Positions 36,601 to 47,246 of a stretch of 64,000 nucleotides of DNA are shown piece after piece; within the stretch, counting starts at the first letter, position 1; the number at the start of each line of letters is the position of its first letter. The notes beneath the pieces were generated by a model. That model saw nothing but the letters and a program-made list of their open reading frames with translations, made no database searches and was not told the origin of the DNA. This stretch comes from Phlyctochytrium arcticum (lineage: Eukaryota > Chytridiomycota > Chytridiomycetes > Chytridiales > Chytridiaceae), in assembly GCA_025602905.1 (NCBI GenBank), contig JAHLKI010000044.1, positions 1-64,000 on the forward strand. The letters are read 5' to 3'. Both the position numbers and the translations under genes were made by a program.

Positions 36601-38797
36601 GTACGGGGATCATATGACCACTCGCAGTCGAATCCAACCGCGATCGTCTCTGCACCTGTTTCTGCACCTGTTTCTGCACCTGTCTCGTCCCCTGTCTCTT
36701 CACCTGTCTCTTCACCTGTCTCTTCACCTGTCTCTTCACCTGTCTCTTCACCTGTCTCTTCACCTGTCTCTTCACCCCCGGCGTTCAGGTTTCGCAAGAC
36801 CCATACATTGAGCATAAAATCGCAGGCAGTCGAGGTAGTGATCAGAAATTGCTCCACGTTTGGAGGACGTGAAAACTCAGGAAGATTGGCAAATTCATCG
36901 ATAATAGTCGCCCTGACATCTTGAGTTAAGGATGGAATGGCCTTTTCGAAATACCCTCGTTCTCCTATTGATCAATCCAGCGATTAGAAAATGCATGATG
37001 GGCAGAAAGAGAAGCACAAAGAACTTTACCCGGCACGTCGTCAACAAATAAGAGTTGTGGTTGCTTATGACCGAACTGCTTCAACGAATTCAACATCCCT
37101 TTGATCGGCTGATCTATTTCCCTCAGGCTTTTCGTGAATGTGAGCGTGTGCCCGCGGATCTCTCCAAATTGATTACCAAAAGAGTGGACGGCCGTATACA
37201 CAGGGCACCCGTCAACGCGTGCAACACGTTTCGGAAGTTTGTGACTGAAATCGCTGGAAAGAATGTCCGCTGGGAGCATAGCAATCTGTTGATCACGTCG
37301 TTTCTGGAACCGCCTTTGCGCCGTATTGTAGACAGCTAACAGGTAGTTCGAAAGAGGAAGCTTCTCTTCATACTCTTTAACAAACTCCGGGAAAGGGGGG
37401 AAGATTGTCTGAGCGTCAAAGGGCGGCGGGTAGGTAACTCGATGACGAACTTCTTCCAAATAGGCCAACCGTCGAATATCGTACTGCTTAGTATGGAGTT
37501 CTCGGAGGAGGTTGGCTGTAGGCGACGGCCCTGTTCTGTGGTGGAAAAGGGGCCGCATCTGATTCATCAACAGCGACGAGATACCCATTCGTTGGGTGAG
37601 GACGGCTGGAAAGGACATGCGCGAGCTTTCGGGCAATTGGTCAAGAATGAATGGAGCATGCCCGACGAAACTTTTCCCACATCCAGACTTTTTCCCGCGC
37701 TTGTCGCAGCGGTAGCGTCGCGAAAGCAGGTACCACGTTCGATCTAGATCCACTACTCTCCGAAAGTCGTCATTCCATCCCTTCGTAGTCAGTTCGTGGC
37801 CGCAATGACATCTTAAGTTGGCGTACAGGTGCGGCACATGTATGTAGACATCTGGATAAGCCAGCTCCATAGGGTCCAAATGATGCTGGCCCCGGAAGAT
37901 GTTTTGAACTGCTGGACGGCTGATCCAACAATCGCGTTGCGTGATGAAGTCAGGATAGGATCCTCCGTTTTTGTTCAGCTTCTCCATTTCGTCATTCAAG
38001 TTCTTTTTCACAGACGTGAGAAAAGCCAAATGGCAATTCTCACGCTTATCTGGCACTGTAGTCTCATCATCCCCCAGTTCTTCTTCTTGTATCTCCGGCT
38101 CTTCAGGGCTATCTACTAGATGGATGGGAAGGCGTTAAGCACTGCCTGGTACAATCCATCAGTTTGAGAGCTCACCTATCATATCCGGCTGAATCGTCCG
38201 CGCACCCCCGTCCAACATTTCCCCCACAACATCAGTAGTCAATTCTGCAGGCTTGATAGTCTCCGCAGAGCTTTCCGTAGCCGGTTGCATTTGTTCTGGG
38301 TCTTGTGGTTGTTCATCAGTCGACTGCGTGAAGGGCTGAGCTGCGGGTTCTTGCTCGGCGCTGCGGGAGGGGCTAGTAGGCGCTCTGTGTGAGGGGCTAC
38401 TTGGCGATGCAGGCTCTATGAATGGAAAGGAAACATGAGAACCCGTGCATTGGCTTGAGACAGTCTGGATGATGTCTTTTTCCAATATTGTACCATTGCT
38501 ATTATGAGCTCCTTGATTAGTATCATCAGCTCCTTCTTGTACAGCAGGCTTAGCAGCCGCGTTCCCACGCGCTGTAAAGATCGGAAATAATGATGTATTC
38601 GCACTTTTGGAGACAGACATGCTCCCCCCTTGCATTTCATTGTTTAGATTACTAGCACTGGCATGAAGAATAGCGTTCGTTTCAGGCTCGGAAGTTTGGG
38701 CACGTCTACCCCCTCGGTTTCTGATTGTCCAAGGTCTTCCTGCGCGATGATTGGACTTGTTCTTGGAGCCCTTGGGACGGCCTCGTTTTGCAGTCAT
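33693..38797 (-). CDS. Large transposon-derived gene: AT-hook, DEDDy 3'-5' exonuclease, transposase-like core, Cys-rich tail
   Basis: Five minus-strand exons (38176-38797, 37030-38115, 35975-36964, 34958-35910, 33693-34874) join in frame to 1,610 aa. Order: AT-hook (KRGRPKGSKNKS); Pro/Ser/Glu linker; a zinc-binding region with HVPHLYANLRCHCGHEL and CGKSF resembling fungal DUF6729 proteins; a tandem GEET repeat; a 3'-5' exonuclease with FDCEW, GKNLGTDLAKLERDYG and YAANDAY (DEDDy residues intact). Then comes a transposase-like core with MDPFHLMKR and CIRGTNLLEGGVHQKM, a Pro-Asp-Pro repeat, and a C-terminal double CxxC knuckle (CRICNGICPGSGNRALC). Similar multidomain genes are multicopy in many fungi. 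The transposon origin is inference; the ORF itself is intact. Confidence 0.75.
34085..34200 (-). repeat. In-frame PDPEPT-type minisatellite
   Basis: Tandem copies of an 18-bp or related unit encode PDPEPMPDPEPTHDPEPTPD-type sequence in the last exon of the transposon-derived gene. It is an expandable Pro/Asp/Glu spacer between the transposase-like core and the Cys-rich tail. Confidence 0.85.
36654..36780 (-). repeat. 12-bp minisatellite encoding GEET repeats
   Basis: Plus-strand unit TGTCTCTTCACC (with TGTTTCTGCACC variants) repeats about ten times. On the minus strand it encodes GEET and GAET tetrapeptides directly before the exonuclease motif I. The frame is preserved, so copy-number changes would only lengthen an acidic spacer. 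Confidence 0.9.
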
Positions 38798-40335
38798 GAT
38801 TATAGTTACGCGGACAAGATTTGGACACTAGGTTATGCAATCAGATATAGGCTATGAACTCAGGAAGGAGAAGGTGTTCAGTTCAGTACATAGCAGTACA
38901 GCCTGATTTATTTTTATTTTTTATTTGTATTTGGGCACTGTTTGTTCAGCTGTTTGTTTGTCCGAAAAGTCCGAAACCTGACTCAGACCTATCAATTAGA
39001 CTTAAGGCCTGCTGCGCAAAACCTATCAATTAGACTTAAGGAAAAATGAGTCAGACCTAACAATTAGACTTAAGCTGGTCCGCCAGTCGCGCAACTGCCC
39101 CGTGAAGGAAGTAATGTATTACTTCACTCGTACACAAGGTTTACTACACAGAATCAGGAAGCGATATGTATGTATTGAGAAGGTTGCACAATCTCTCGCT
39201 TGCGGGCCTGGCAACATGCTATGAAACTATCGTTGCACTTCTTTCCATGTTTGTCTTCTATCTTTAACTCTTGATCTCTCCAGTGCACGCTGGTGTGCGC
39301 TGGCAACCGGTCAATCAGGCAGCTATACTGTACGTATTGCTGGTGTTTTTCCATCTTTGATTGCTATACTAGGGAACACGCGCGTAGAGGGATGGGCTAA
39401 GTTGGAAACATGCTCGGTAGGATGAGTAAAAGGCACCGTGTGATGCGAACGAAGTGTAGTCCCAGGTGTATTCAGATATCGCAATACTCGGACGAAATGT
39501 GACATAAAAGATGCTGACTTGATTCAATGTCAGTACTCAGGAGGCGGGGCCACTGAGGAAGATAGAAATGTGATGAATCGCGCAAGGATCACCCATATTC
39601 TCTTTGACATTATAGTTTGTCCTTTGTCTCTCAATCTGTAACGTTTTGGGCTTCCTTTGTATTTCATTTTTTTGGGAGATTGGAGGCCGTGTATTTGAAA
39701 GTGTTGTTTTGGAAGTCATCAGTGCAGGAAAATCTGTGTACGGTGAGTATGAGTAGGAGGTTTGTCCTTTGTCGGTTTCGGTTGTAGTTTGGTGTCGGGG
39801 GGTGTCGGTTTGTCTTGGTTGGTGCCTGCCTCCTCGGATGCTCGGGATGTATTATGGGAATAGAAAATAGAAAAACGTTTTGGAGTAGAAGTCTGGCATT
39901 GCTCGGATGCTCGGGGAATAGAAGGGAAATGGATGCACGTGAAGGTGGTTTGCGCTAATTTTGCCACCAATCAGAGGGCGTTGTATGAGTCAGGAATTTG
40001 GCGATTAATTGAAGGCTTTTTGGGGGCAAAGGCATGGAAGCAGCATGGCACAGTTACGTTGTAAGATTAGTTAGGTTTTTGGCCCCGCTCTCTCACTTCA
40101 TTTGGCAACAGCATGACAGCAAAGATTTCTTTGTATTTTCTCACACAGAGACATTCATAGTCCCGATCATAAATTTTTTTTTATATGTACCATGCACTAT
40201 TCATACCCTGGCCTCTCCCCCTCGCGCAACCCAATAGTGCTGAGGGTAGGTCAAAGTACTTTTTGGAAGTTTAGCTACTAAAATATCGTCATCGCTGTCT
40301 GACTATACCCTTTTGATGACGCCTGGGCATACCAT
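38798..40335. other. Repeat-bearing intergenic region
   Basis: Includes three imperfect copies of CCTATCAATTAGACTTAAGG within 38,985-39,075. No gene is supported; small ORFs near 39.7-40.2 kb have no recognisable product. Confidence 0.5.
38985..39075 (+). repeat. Triplicated ATCAATTAGACTTAAG motif
   Basis: Three copies of an approximately 20-bp unit (third copy AACAATTAGACTTAAG) lie close to the 5' side of the transposon-derived gene. They may be subterminal repeats of a transposon or protein-binding sites. Confidence 0.8.
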
Positions 40336-42280
40336 TCATCGTTCAACAACACCTTTTTGAAAACTCGTCATAAAAAATGCCAATGTGGCTATCGATACTG
40401 TTTGTTCATCTACCCGGTGGCTACCTCCACGCCCCATAAAGGCTAGCTCCCATTCATTGAACTCTCCGACAATACCTTTGTACGTCATATCCATTTGTAA
40501 TTGATTCATAACTAGCAAACCCTCGATTTGCCTCTGCAAACCACAAACAATGATGGTCTTGCCGGCAGCCGTAAACTCTAGCAAGGACCATCATCAGATT
40601 CGGCTTGGCATAAAGTACTGCTGTTGCACGAGGTACTCACCCACTCTACGGAGGTAAACACCGTCTTCCACATCGCGGATCTTTGATTGTTTGTACATTT
40701 CTGCCATAACCCCCATTACGGCCGTCCCCCATGGATCTCTACGTCGGATTTAGGCATTGATCAGACGGCGGGTTACATCGAAATCGTTCAATGCGGGGTG
40801 GACGTGCGCTGCCAGCGTGTCTGTTCCACGCCTAGAAACTGTTTAGTATGTTTGACCGTGAATTTTGGAAACAGTCCCGCCATACCCAAATAATGTTTGT
40901 AAGAACTTTCCACCGATCAAGTTCCGAGCTTTGAGCATATTAGAGTTGACGCCAGCCAGGCTGTCTTCTATTTGCTTGCGAATGTTGGTTGGAAGTTTGG
41001 ACGGGGGAGGGGGTGGATGATTGTGCACACCGGTACTGATCAAAATGAGGTAGGGGCAGCCATCCTCGTCGATTGGCGTGACCTTAATGAACTTAACAGG
41101 ACAATGCTTCCTAACCATTTTCGCCTCAATAAAGTCGCCGTCGTCAAGCTTGTGAAGATCCACTGTGGCAAGTAAGTTAGCGCCTGATAAGCCGATCGTT
41201 GCAAGGAATAAGCTTGGGACTTACGACATGTGCGTTGTTTCGACGAAACCGACATAATCGTCTTGCAGGGTGCCACTGCTGTCGTGACCCTTTGCGCGGG
41301 CGGTTGATATTGGGTCGGTATCAGGCGTTCAAGATATTCCATATCTAACTCCGGCTTGATAAAGTGATAGTAGTGGTTTTGATGCGGTGCCCATTGACTG
41401 CAACCCAAAAATTTTCGGGCGGTTATAAGGCCGGCCAACTGCGCGGGCATATCCTGAAGCAGGATATTTAGCAAACAGAACGGTCCGTGGAAAAAAAATT
41501 GTCATACCTGCGACATGGGTTTGATGATTGGTTTTCCAGTGCACGAGATTCCGTCGCCGTCAACAAATGGACAACATTTTGATCTGCAAGCTGCAAAAAA
41601 TCTAATGAGAAGCTCACAAAATTATTAACAAAATAGTGGATATTCAGGTATGGGTACCTACTTCTTGGTGTCGTAATTCGCAGTTTCTTCGGAATGATGT
41701 AGCAAATCCATTATTGCAAGTATGGGGGCCATAACGGGACTCTCGGGGTCCACGGCCATGTGACTCATTTCTTTAATCTCGTCCGCAACGTATTCACACA
41801 TTTTGATACCCTGGCAGGTTCGGGTTTCTTTCTTGGTCTGAACCCCCAGCTATTAGTACACGCACATGTCACTAGGTGAGTCTTGAGATGTTATACCTGC
41901 ACATTTAAAAGCACACAATGCGCGACTTGGCTCCCGCCTGGTGACCCCGTAGAATATTGGACATCGGCGAATGCCGCTTTTGGGGTGGTCCAAACTGATA
42001 CGTCGTAAACAATGGCAACTCCGGTAGGGGACGTGGGTGGATACTCAATCGGTTCCGTTGAATACAACAATTGTTCTACAAAAGTTTTTGCGAAGATCTG
42101 GTGTTTGGTTTCTTCCACAAAAACCACTTGTTCGTCTTCTTCGACTAATTCGTTCTCTCCAGGCGTGTCCGTTTCGCTTTGACTCGCGGCGTCCTCAAGC
42201 TCCTGGTTTGCGGCGCTCTCAATCTCAGGCTCCTCCTGTTCACTCTCTTCATCGGTCTCGTCCTTGTTCAATTTCGTCAC
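40336..42280 (-). pseudogene. Broken MULE-like / fungal multicopy transposase-related gene
   Basis: Minus-strand exons can be followed in order. 41891-42280 has an acidic linker, then VSVWTTPKAAFADVQYSTGS. The next, about 41,687-41,850, reads KKETRTCQGIKMCEY. The next, about 41,510-41,600, reads CRSKCCPFVDGDGISCTGKP. The next, about 41,220-41,450, reads GCSQWAPHQNHYYHFIKPEL. 40843-41163 has CPVKFIKVTPIDEDGCPYL, then GVHNHPPPPPSK. 40336-40584 has GLLVMNQLQMDMTYKGIVGE and NEWELAF. The Cys/His clusters and the HNHPPPPP motif are typical of an unnamed fungal family linked to MULE-type transposases. The sequence ends where the catalytic DDE region should continue, so it is probably truncated. Exon limits are approximate. 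Confidence 0.6.
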
Positions 42281-42931
42281 TTCAGGCAGTCAATCCTGGC
42301 GGCAGTAGATGATCAGATTTTTTTATGACCTTGGATATCTTCTATTGAATTACCTCTTCGTCGTACTGGTCACCCGCTATGTCTATGTGTGGGAAGATTC
42401 GGCTAAATTCGGAGGGTTTCAGGTTCCCGCCGTTTTCTGAGCGGGATCGTTGGGAAAGGGGGGCGGGCTCAGATCGCCACAAATGTCCAAGCCACATGTG
42501 GCGTATTTTCTTCCATTGACTGGCTGGCTGGTAGTCACAGGTAGTGAGTATGGTTGGTCACCAACCCTACGTGAGTAGTGTGAGTAGTGGAGTAGTTGGT
42601 GGCACCATGGCACGCTACTTGGCTACTTTATAGTAACATGTTTACACTACGGCACAAATTGGGTCAATTTACAGCCGTTGATTGGCATAATCGGCTGTAA
42701 CTGCCTGTTATCGACAATTACAGCAATAAATGCCCGTTGATGCCTGTTGATGCCTGTTCTTGCTTGTTGATGCTTGTTGATGGTTGTTGATGGTAATTGA
42801 TGCTCAGGTGATGATGTACAACGCTGTTGATGGCCGTTGATTGGTGTCCCATGCTGCGCAGACTGCCTCTAAAAATGGTTTAATTAAGACCCCACGCGTG
42901 TTCCAGCAAGAACGGAATTCTAAATTTCGCT
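42281..42931. other. Spacer between divergent transposon genes
   Basis: Contains the TGTTGATG tandem array described separately and should hold promoters for the minus-strand MULE-like and plus-strand CACTA-like genes. Nothing else is recognised. Confidence 0.4.
42715..42850 (+). repeat. Imperfect GTTGATGCCT tandem repeat
   Basis: About ten degenerate copies of a 9-11-bp unit around CTGTTGATG. It lies just upstream of the CACTA-like gene, a place where subterminal repeats of CACTA elements usually occur. Confidence 0.75.
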
Positions 42932-44738
42932 ATGTCCCATCAATCCCATCACACACCACTCAACATGACTGAAAACCTATACGCTCTATGCCCTCTACCA
43001 AACTGCAGCAAGCAGATTAAAGTCAACGCAGGTGTGCTTTCCAACCTGTATCGCCATGTTGACCGCTGTTGTGCCAAAGCGGGCGTTTTGGCAAATGAAG
43101 CGACCACATACGACTGCCCCCACTGCGATCAAATCACATATGCCGGGAACTATCGAAAGTTCGTTCAGAGCCACTACCCCGTCCACTTCCCTACGCCGGC
43201 CAGGTCACAGCAAGCAGCCTATCACGAAGCCTCTCAATTCTATGCCGAAGATGCCATGGCGGACGAGGTGATTTTCCACGCTCCCATGTTTCCTAACGAA
43301 CAATTCTTGGTTGGATCGGTCATAGGGGAGGGCAATGGCCAAGAGCTTCATCCATCCGAAGCAGATCTCCAAAATATTGGGCTTAGTGAAGGTGGTGAGT
43401 TTTCAACGGCTATATTTCATTCTATTCATGTCATATTTACATGTTCTTTTAGGGAACATGGATGATCCAATGAATGAAGAGGATGGTGAAGCACAGGATG
43501 GAGAAGAACAGGATGAAGCACAGCATGACGAAGGGCAGGATGAAGCTCAGCATGACGAAGAGCAGGATCAAGCGCAGTTTGACGAAGAACAGGATGAAAC
43601 GGAGGATGATGAATCAGGATCTGACATGGATAATGACAATTCTGAGACATTCCACAATGACACGAGAGAAATTTCACTCCGCGACGGCGACAGCGCAGTT
43701 TGGGAACCCGAGGTCAAGCGCCCATTGACCCTCTCAGGAGATCAGATTATTCTGGCCGAATTCATGCTTCACACTGTCAAAATGAAATGGACCAGGGAAC
43801 AATATAAAAGCTTTTTGCAACTGCGGTTACTCCAGGAAAGTGAACTTGTTGTTACCCCGTCCACCCACCCAACGACGGCCAAGCGACGCTTGAGCAAGAT
43901 GATATCACCCGTGATGTCAGTTGAACATATATCCATTCCCAACGTTAGCGCCCCGCTTCCGTATGTCCCTATCGCCCGGGTGATACAATTATGGTTTCAT
44001 CACTCGCGCATATCAAAAATTTTAACATTGGCCAACACAAGGATTACTCGCGCGTTGATTGACGATGGAGTACTGGAAATGACGGTAGCCCAAATCAAGG
44101 AATACTATCAGCATCGTTTCCCCGTAAAAACATATGCCCATACTGGCTACCAGTGGGCCACCAGCATTGTCGCCGGCAGAAATAAGTGGAACAGCTTTTA
44201 TCAAGCCCATAACGGTGACGTGATTTTTCTGCATCTTGTTGTCTTCTGCGATGGGTTCAAAATATTTAGAAATCGGATCAAGAACATGCATATATTGGCG
44301 ATATCCCTTGCGGAACTCCACCACGGCATTCGCAACCGATCCACCTCCCATGCGATGGCGCCGATAAGCTTGTTGGAGTTGGCACACCATCAAACCATCG
44401 GCACAGAGTTCTGGACAGAATTGATTGCAAACGAACTGGACCGGTTGACTCAGGGGTTTGAGGTATTTAACGCTTACACTGGCCAAGTGAGCCGGTGCGT
44501 TCTTGTAATGCACTCCGTACTTGGAGACGGTCCAGGGAGGATGTCACAGTGCGCAGCATTCTTGACAAGAATGCTGCGCACTGTGACAGGCATTCCTGGC
44601 CTATTAGGGACTTACATTCCTGGCAAGAATGGGGGGGTATCATTAGTGAAGAATGCCGTGCGCCCAGATTCTTGGTACATTTCTAGCCCGATATCTACCG
44701 TGGGAACATTCCTGCAAGAATCCGTCGTCAATCAGTGA
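42932..44738 (+). pseudogene. Truncated CACTA/Tnp2-like transposase gene with N-terminal zinc finger
   Basis: Two exons (42932-43394, 43453-44738; 58-nt intron) keep frame. The N-terminus has CPLPNCSKQI, HVDRCC and CPHC patterns, a zinc finger region. A tandem acidic repeat (EEQDEAQHDE units, residues about 165-205) follows. The catalytic part reads VVFCDGFKIFRNR, then a helical segment to TGFEVFNAY-type sequence and HSVLGDGPGR. This resembles the DGF.......GD.P blocks of Tnp2/Plavaka transposases. Similarity stops at about 44,535, where a palindrome and tandem repeats begin. The last roughly 65 codons are repeat sequence, and the rest of the transposase is absent. The start may be 42932 or 42965. 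Family assignment is by motif only. Confidence 0.55.
44542..44588. repeat. Perfect 23-bp-arm palindrome
   Basis: Arms start TGTCACAGTGCGCAGC on the left and end GCTGCGCACTGTGACA on the right, separated by one base. It sits exactly where transposase similarity ends. This suggests a fold-back or terminal structure of a mobile element. Confidence 0.92.
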
Positions 44739-44845
44739 AGAATGCCGCGTGCCCCTCCTTCGTTACATTCTTGCATCATCTTGCCCTCAATCAGTGAAGA
44801 ATGCCGCGTGCCCCTCCTTCGTTACATTCTTAGCCATTCTTGCAA
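44728..44845 (+). repeat. 59-bp tandem repeat, two copies
   Basis: Unit begins TCAATCAGTGAAGAATGCCG and continues with GTGCCCCTCCTTCGTTACAT. Copies start near 44,728 and 44,787; a partial, diverged copy lies near 44,648. CATTCTTG/CAAGAATG words match the palindrome just upstream. Confidence 0.85.
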
Positions 44846-44899
44846 CATACTATGTCCGGAATGACTGGCGCCCTTATGCTCACTAAACGTCCCAATTTC

Positions 44900-45043
44900 C
44901 GCGCTCAAATTGTTAACCGCTTAAGTTTTTATGCGCTCTAATTGTTAACCGCTTAAGTTTTCAAACCGTTCACTTCCCCGACATCCATCACTGTAACCAA
45001 CCCGTTGACTTCCCCGACATCCATCACTGTAACCAACCCGTTG
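44900..45043 (+). repeat. Two adjacent short tandem duplications
   Basis: AATTGTTAACCGCTTAAG occurs twice (near 44,908 and 44,940). A 36-bp unit beginning ACTTCCCCGACATCCATCAC occurs twice (about 44,971-45,042). They mark the left approach to the virus-like element. Confidence 0.85.
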
Positions 45044-45107
45044 CCCGGACCTGGTTCCTTTGGTTTCTTTCTCGCTTCCTGGGGTTTCTTCCTTTGGTTT
45101 CTTTTTT

Positions 45108-45122
45108 GTTATCGATAAACTC
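45108..45122 (+). promoter_or_regulatory. GTTATCGATAAACTC motif, copy 1
   Basis: 15-bp exact word recurring at 50,259-50,273 in the other large intergenic region of the virus-like element. It contains the palindrome TTATCGATAA. A regulatory or replication site is possible. Confidence 0.45.
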
Positions 45123-45451
45123 ACTCCCCCAAGCGCCCTCACAGCAGCTCACAATGTTTCTACTACTGGCACAAGACGCTATCTATTCTGTCCACATTGA
45201 AGACCACGGGCCGGGAAGGCACAAGACGCTACTGAGTTACTACAAAGTTACGTCTCGAAGTTACATCTCAAAAAGTATCCCTGTGCCCGCTAGAGGGGGT
45301 CCTTCTTAGATATAAACCGGTGCTGGCGGGCAGACGGATACCTTTACTCGTACGTTTTATCAGAGTCCTCGTTCGCATTCCGGCCTTCCTCGTCGTCTCT
45401 ACTTTGTAGCCTCTTTGCAATTGATACTGTCTTCGAGAGTCCAAGCTCCCA

Positions 45452-45461
45452 GTCACGTGAC
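45452..45461. promoter_or_regulatory. Palindromic GTCACGTGAC site 1
   Basis: Perfect E-box-type palindrome preceded by AAGCTCCCA. The same extended word recurs at 45,711-45,720, and the core recurs at 47,922-47,931 and (mirror) 63,913-63,922. A weaker form, GTCACGTGG, is at 50,692. It is probably a bHLH-type binding site or a viral promoter element. Confidence 0.5.
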
Positions 45462-45514
45462 CAGTCGGCACGAAAACGGGGGCAAAGACTTGCAACATCA
45501 CTTGTCAGAAGTCC

Positions 45515-45600
45515 ACAGATTCGACCCGGTCCACGTTAGCGTATACGTGTATGTGTGTATGTGCCAACAGTTGTTGCTACTGGCAAACGCGCACTTTGAA
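45515..45600 (+). repeat. Upstream repeat of viral-type promoter, copy 1
   Basis: Contains CAGATTCGACCCGGTCCACG and then GTGCCAACAGTTGTTGCTAC followed by TGGCAAACGCGCACTTT. Both blocks recur in the same order at 46,137-46,274, directly before the HSF-like ORF, with an insertion between them. Confidence 0.75.
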
Positions 45601-45710
45601 AAGGCACACTACACTGTCTATGCTGTACACATTACTGACCATGGGCAGGCAACCACAACCTTGCATCTTGTCCAAGTTCCTATCTTTGCAACTTCACGTC
45701 AAAGCTCCCA

Positions 45711-45720
45711 GTCACGTGAC
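45711..45720. promoter_or_regulatory. Palindromic GTCACGTGAC site 2
   Basis: Second copy with the same AAGCTCCCA flank as site 1, about 260 bp downstream, within the non-coding region before the HSF-like ORF. Confidence 0.5.
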
Positions 45721-45836
45721 CTGTTGGCAAACGCGCAATTGAAAGAGTCTAGCCTTTCCCAGCATCCATCTTCAGCATTCACTCAACAGTATCCTATTAG
45801 TAACTCATCTGTCTTCAAGACTCGAAGCTCCCGTCG

Positions 45837-46071
45837 TGTACATTGTACATTTGTACATTTGAAAAAACGTTTAGTCATTCAAAAAGCACCCAATATTTGA
45901 GTTCAGCTCTCAACTCGAAAATCATGTCCTTTCTTTTCTTGAATTCTACTTTTTGATGTACTTGATGTACAAATGTACAAAAATAACAGAATACAGCCAA
46001 AGACACTACATACAGTTGCAACCACCCCCAATTTCCGGTGTACATTTAAAATACATTTGCTGGGGTATGTA
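45837..46071 (+). repeat. Dispersed hairpin repeat with TGTACAT arms, copy 1
   Basis: About 235 bp similar (roughly 75-80 percent by eye) to 50,708-50,935. It contains GTACATTGTACATTTGTACA on one side and TTGATGTACAAATGTACA on the other, an inverted pair around an AATATTTGAGTTCAGCTCTC block conserved in both copies. It is followed by GTGTACATTTAAAATACATT in both. Confidence 0.85.
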
Positions 46072-46136
46072 CAGTACAACAATTGCAACTCAGAAGTCCA
46101 CAAATTGCAGGTCGATGCGACAGTTCCCATCAGACG

Positions 46137-46274
46137 ACAGATTCGACCCGCTCCGCGTTAGCGTGAACGTATGTGATCCTGCTGTAAGTCCCGACGTTAT
46201 GAAATCGAATGGTAAGCGGGTTATTACGTGTATGTGCCAACAGTTGTTGCTACTGGCAAACGCGCACTTTAAAA
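46137..46274 (+). repeat. Upstream repeat of viral-type promoter, copy 2
   Basis: Second copy of the 45,515-45,600 blocks; the GTGCCAACAGTTGTTGCTAC block ends about 20 bp before the HSF-like start codon at 46,295, consistent with a promoter or leader. Confidence 0.7.
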
Positions 46275-46294
46275 TACTGGAAACCAGATGCACA

Positions 46295-46645
46295 ATGGCC
46301 ACAGAACAACGCAAACACGTCCAGCTTCTAGGCAATGACGTCTTCAATGCGACGAAGGCTGTTAGCGACCCTGCGTCCCTTGCAAAGGTATGTGAATGGA
46401 TTCATAATGGCGACGGTCATCGTTATGCAGTGGTTTTTGTAAACAACCAGAACAAGGATCTGTTTCGACACTTGAGTTCCATTTGCTCCGGCTTTCAGTT
46501 TCCCAAGTTTAAGCAGCAGAGGCGCTCATTTTTGACGCCAAAAAGTGGCTATATCTGTATAGGTAGAGGTGAGATGTGTCTGTCTATCCGTGGGCATAGC
46601 TCTTATGAACGCTTGGAGATTGAAATTTCCGCGATTCCAAGCTAA
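46295..46645 (+). CDS. Protein resembling an HSF/Skn7-type DNA-binding domain
   Basis: 116-aa ORF, with the start chosen at MATEQRKHV just after the promoter-like repeat. Residues about 14-75 fit the heat-shock-factor winged-helix pattern: FNATKAVSD-like helix 1, CEWIHNGDGHRYAVVF aligning with the W.(T/H)NGD.F.V strand, an F..L...F helix, then FPKFKQQRRSF aligning with the F..FVRQLN.Y.F recognition helix. The match is clear in spacing but degenerate in residues. If real, it binds DNA. It lies about 900 bp from a stand-alone receiver gene. In fungal Skn7 these two domains form one protein. The family call is inference. Confidence 0.45.
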   Translation: MATEQRKHVQLLGNDVFNATKAVSDPASLAKVCEWIHNGDGHRYAVVFVNNQNKDLFRHLSSICSGFQFPKFKQQRRSFLTPKSGYICIGRGEMCLSIRGHSSYERLEIEISAIPS

Positions 46646-46784
46646 GCCACTTGGCAAGCGCTCGTCTCTAACACGTTCACAAAAGAAAGCAACATGGCAG
46701 AAACATCAAGGCATCAACATCAACATCAACTTGCGTATGAGTGTTTTAAGAATATCTTCTGTTCCTGGTAACATACAACGCAAT

Positions 46785-47246
46785 ATGCCACCACACAACG
46801 CCACAGACTCTAACTCTGACTCGGACTTTGACTCAGAAATCGGGCGGTGGTCTGACTCGGACTCAGATTCAGAAACCGGGTTAGACACCGGGTGCTTTGA
46901 CTCAGACGCCAGTGATGCAACTACTTTAGCCGACTTGGCAATTTCACGTACGTTGTTTCGACTACTACTTGAAGACCGGGATCTATTCAATGACTTCTGC
47001 CATTTCTACCTAAAGGAATGCTTAATGGTGGAATTATCAGAGGAACATAGTCCTGCTTGTCGGAGCAACATCAGACAAATTTTAGATCAGTTTGATCACG
47101 GTCGTTTCCCAATAAGCGAAGAGTTAGAGGACCTTGTCGAATACAGCCGACAGCAGCCGAACTGTTTGTATGGGGAGACGATAGATGCTCTCAACATGTT
47201 CGCCACCGCCACTTCGCAAGAACGTTCAGTCGGTATCGGTAGCTGA
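46785..47246 (+). CDS. Uncharacterised protein with Ser/Asp-rich N-terminus
   Basis: 153-aa product from the ATG at 46785 (an upstream in-frame ATG at 46738 is possible). The first 50 residues are a Ser-Asp repeat (DSDSDSETG type). The rest is predicted helical (RTLFRLLLEDRDLFNDFCHF and after). I do not recognise it. Its 3' end overlaps that of the next gene by about 20 bp on the opposite strand, a compact viral-style arrangement. Confidence 0.5.
   Translation: MPPHNATDSNSDSDFDSEIGRWSDSDSDSETGLDTGCFDSDASDATTLADLAISRTLFRLLLEDRDLFNDFCHFYLKECLMVELSEEHSPACRSNIRQILDQFDHGRFPISEELEDLVEYSRQQPNCLYGETIDALNMFATATSQERSVGIGS

Noticed and set aside
36509..36811. Leu/His-rich and Val/Ser-rich frames opposite the GEET repeat
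   Set aside because: They are shadows of the 12-bp minisatellite in the exonuclease gene.
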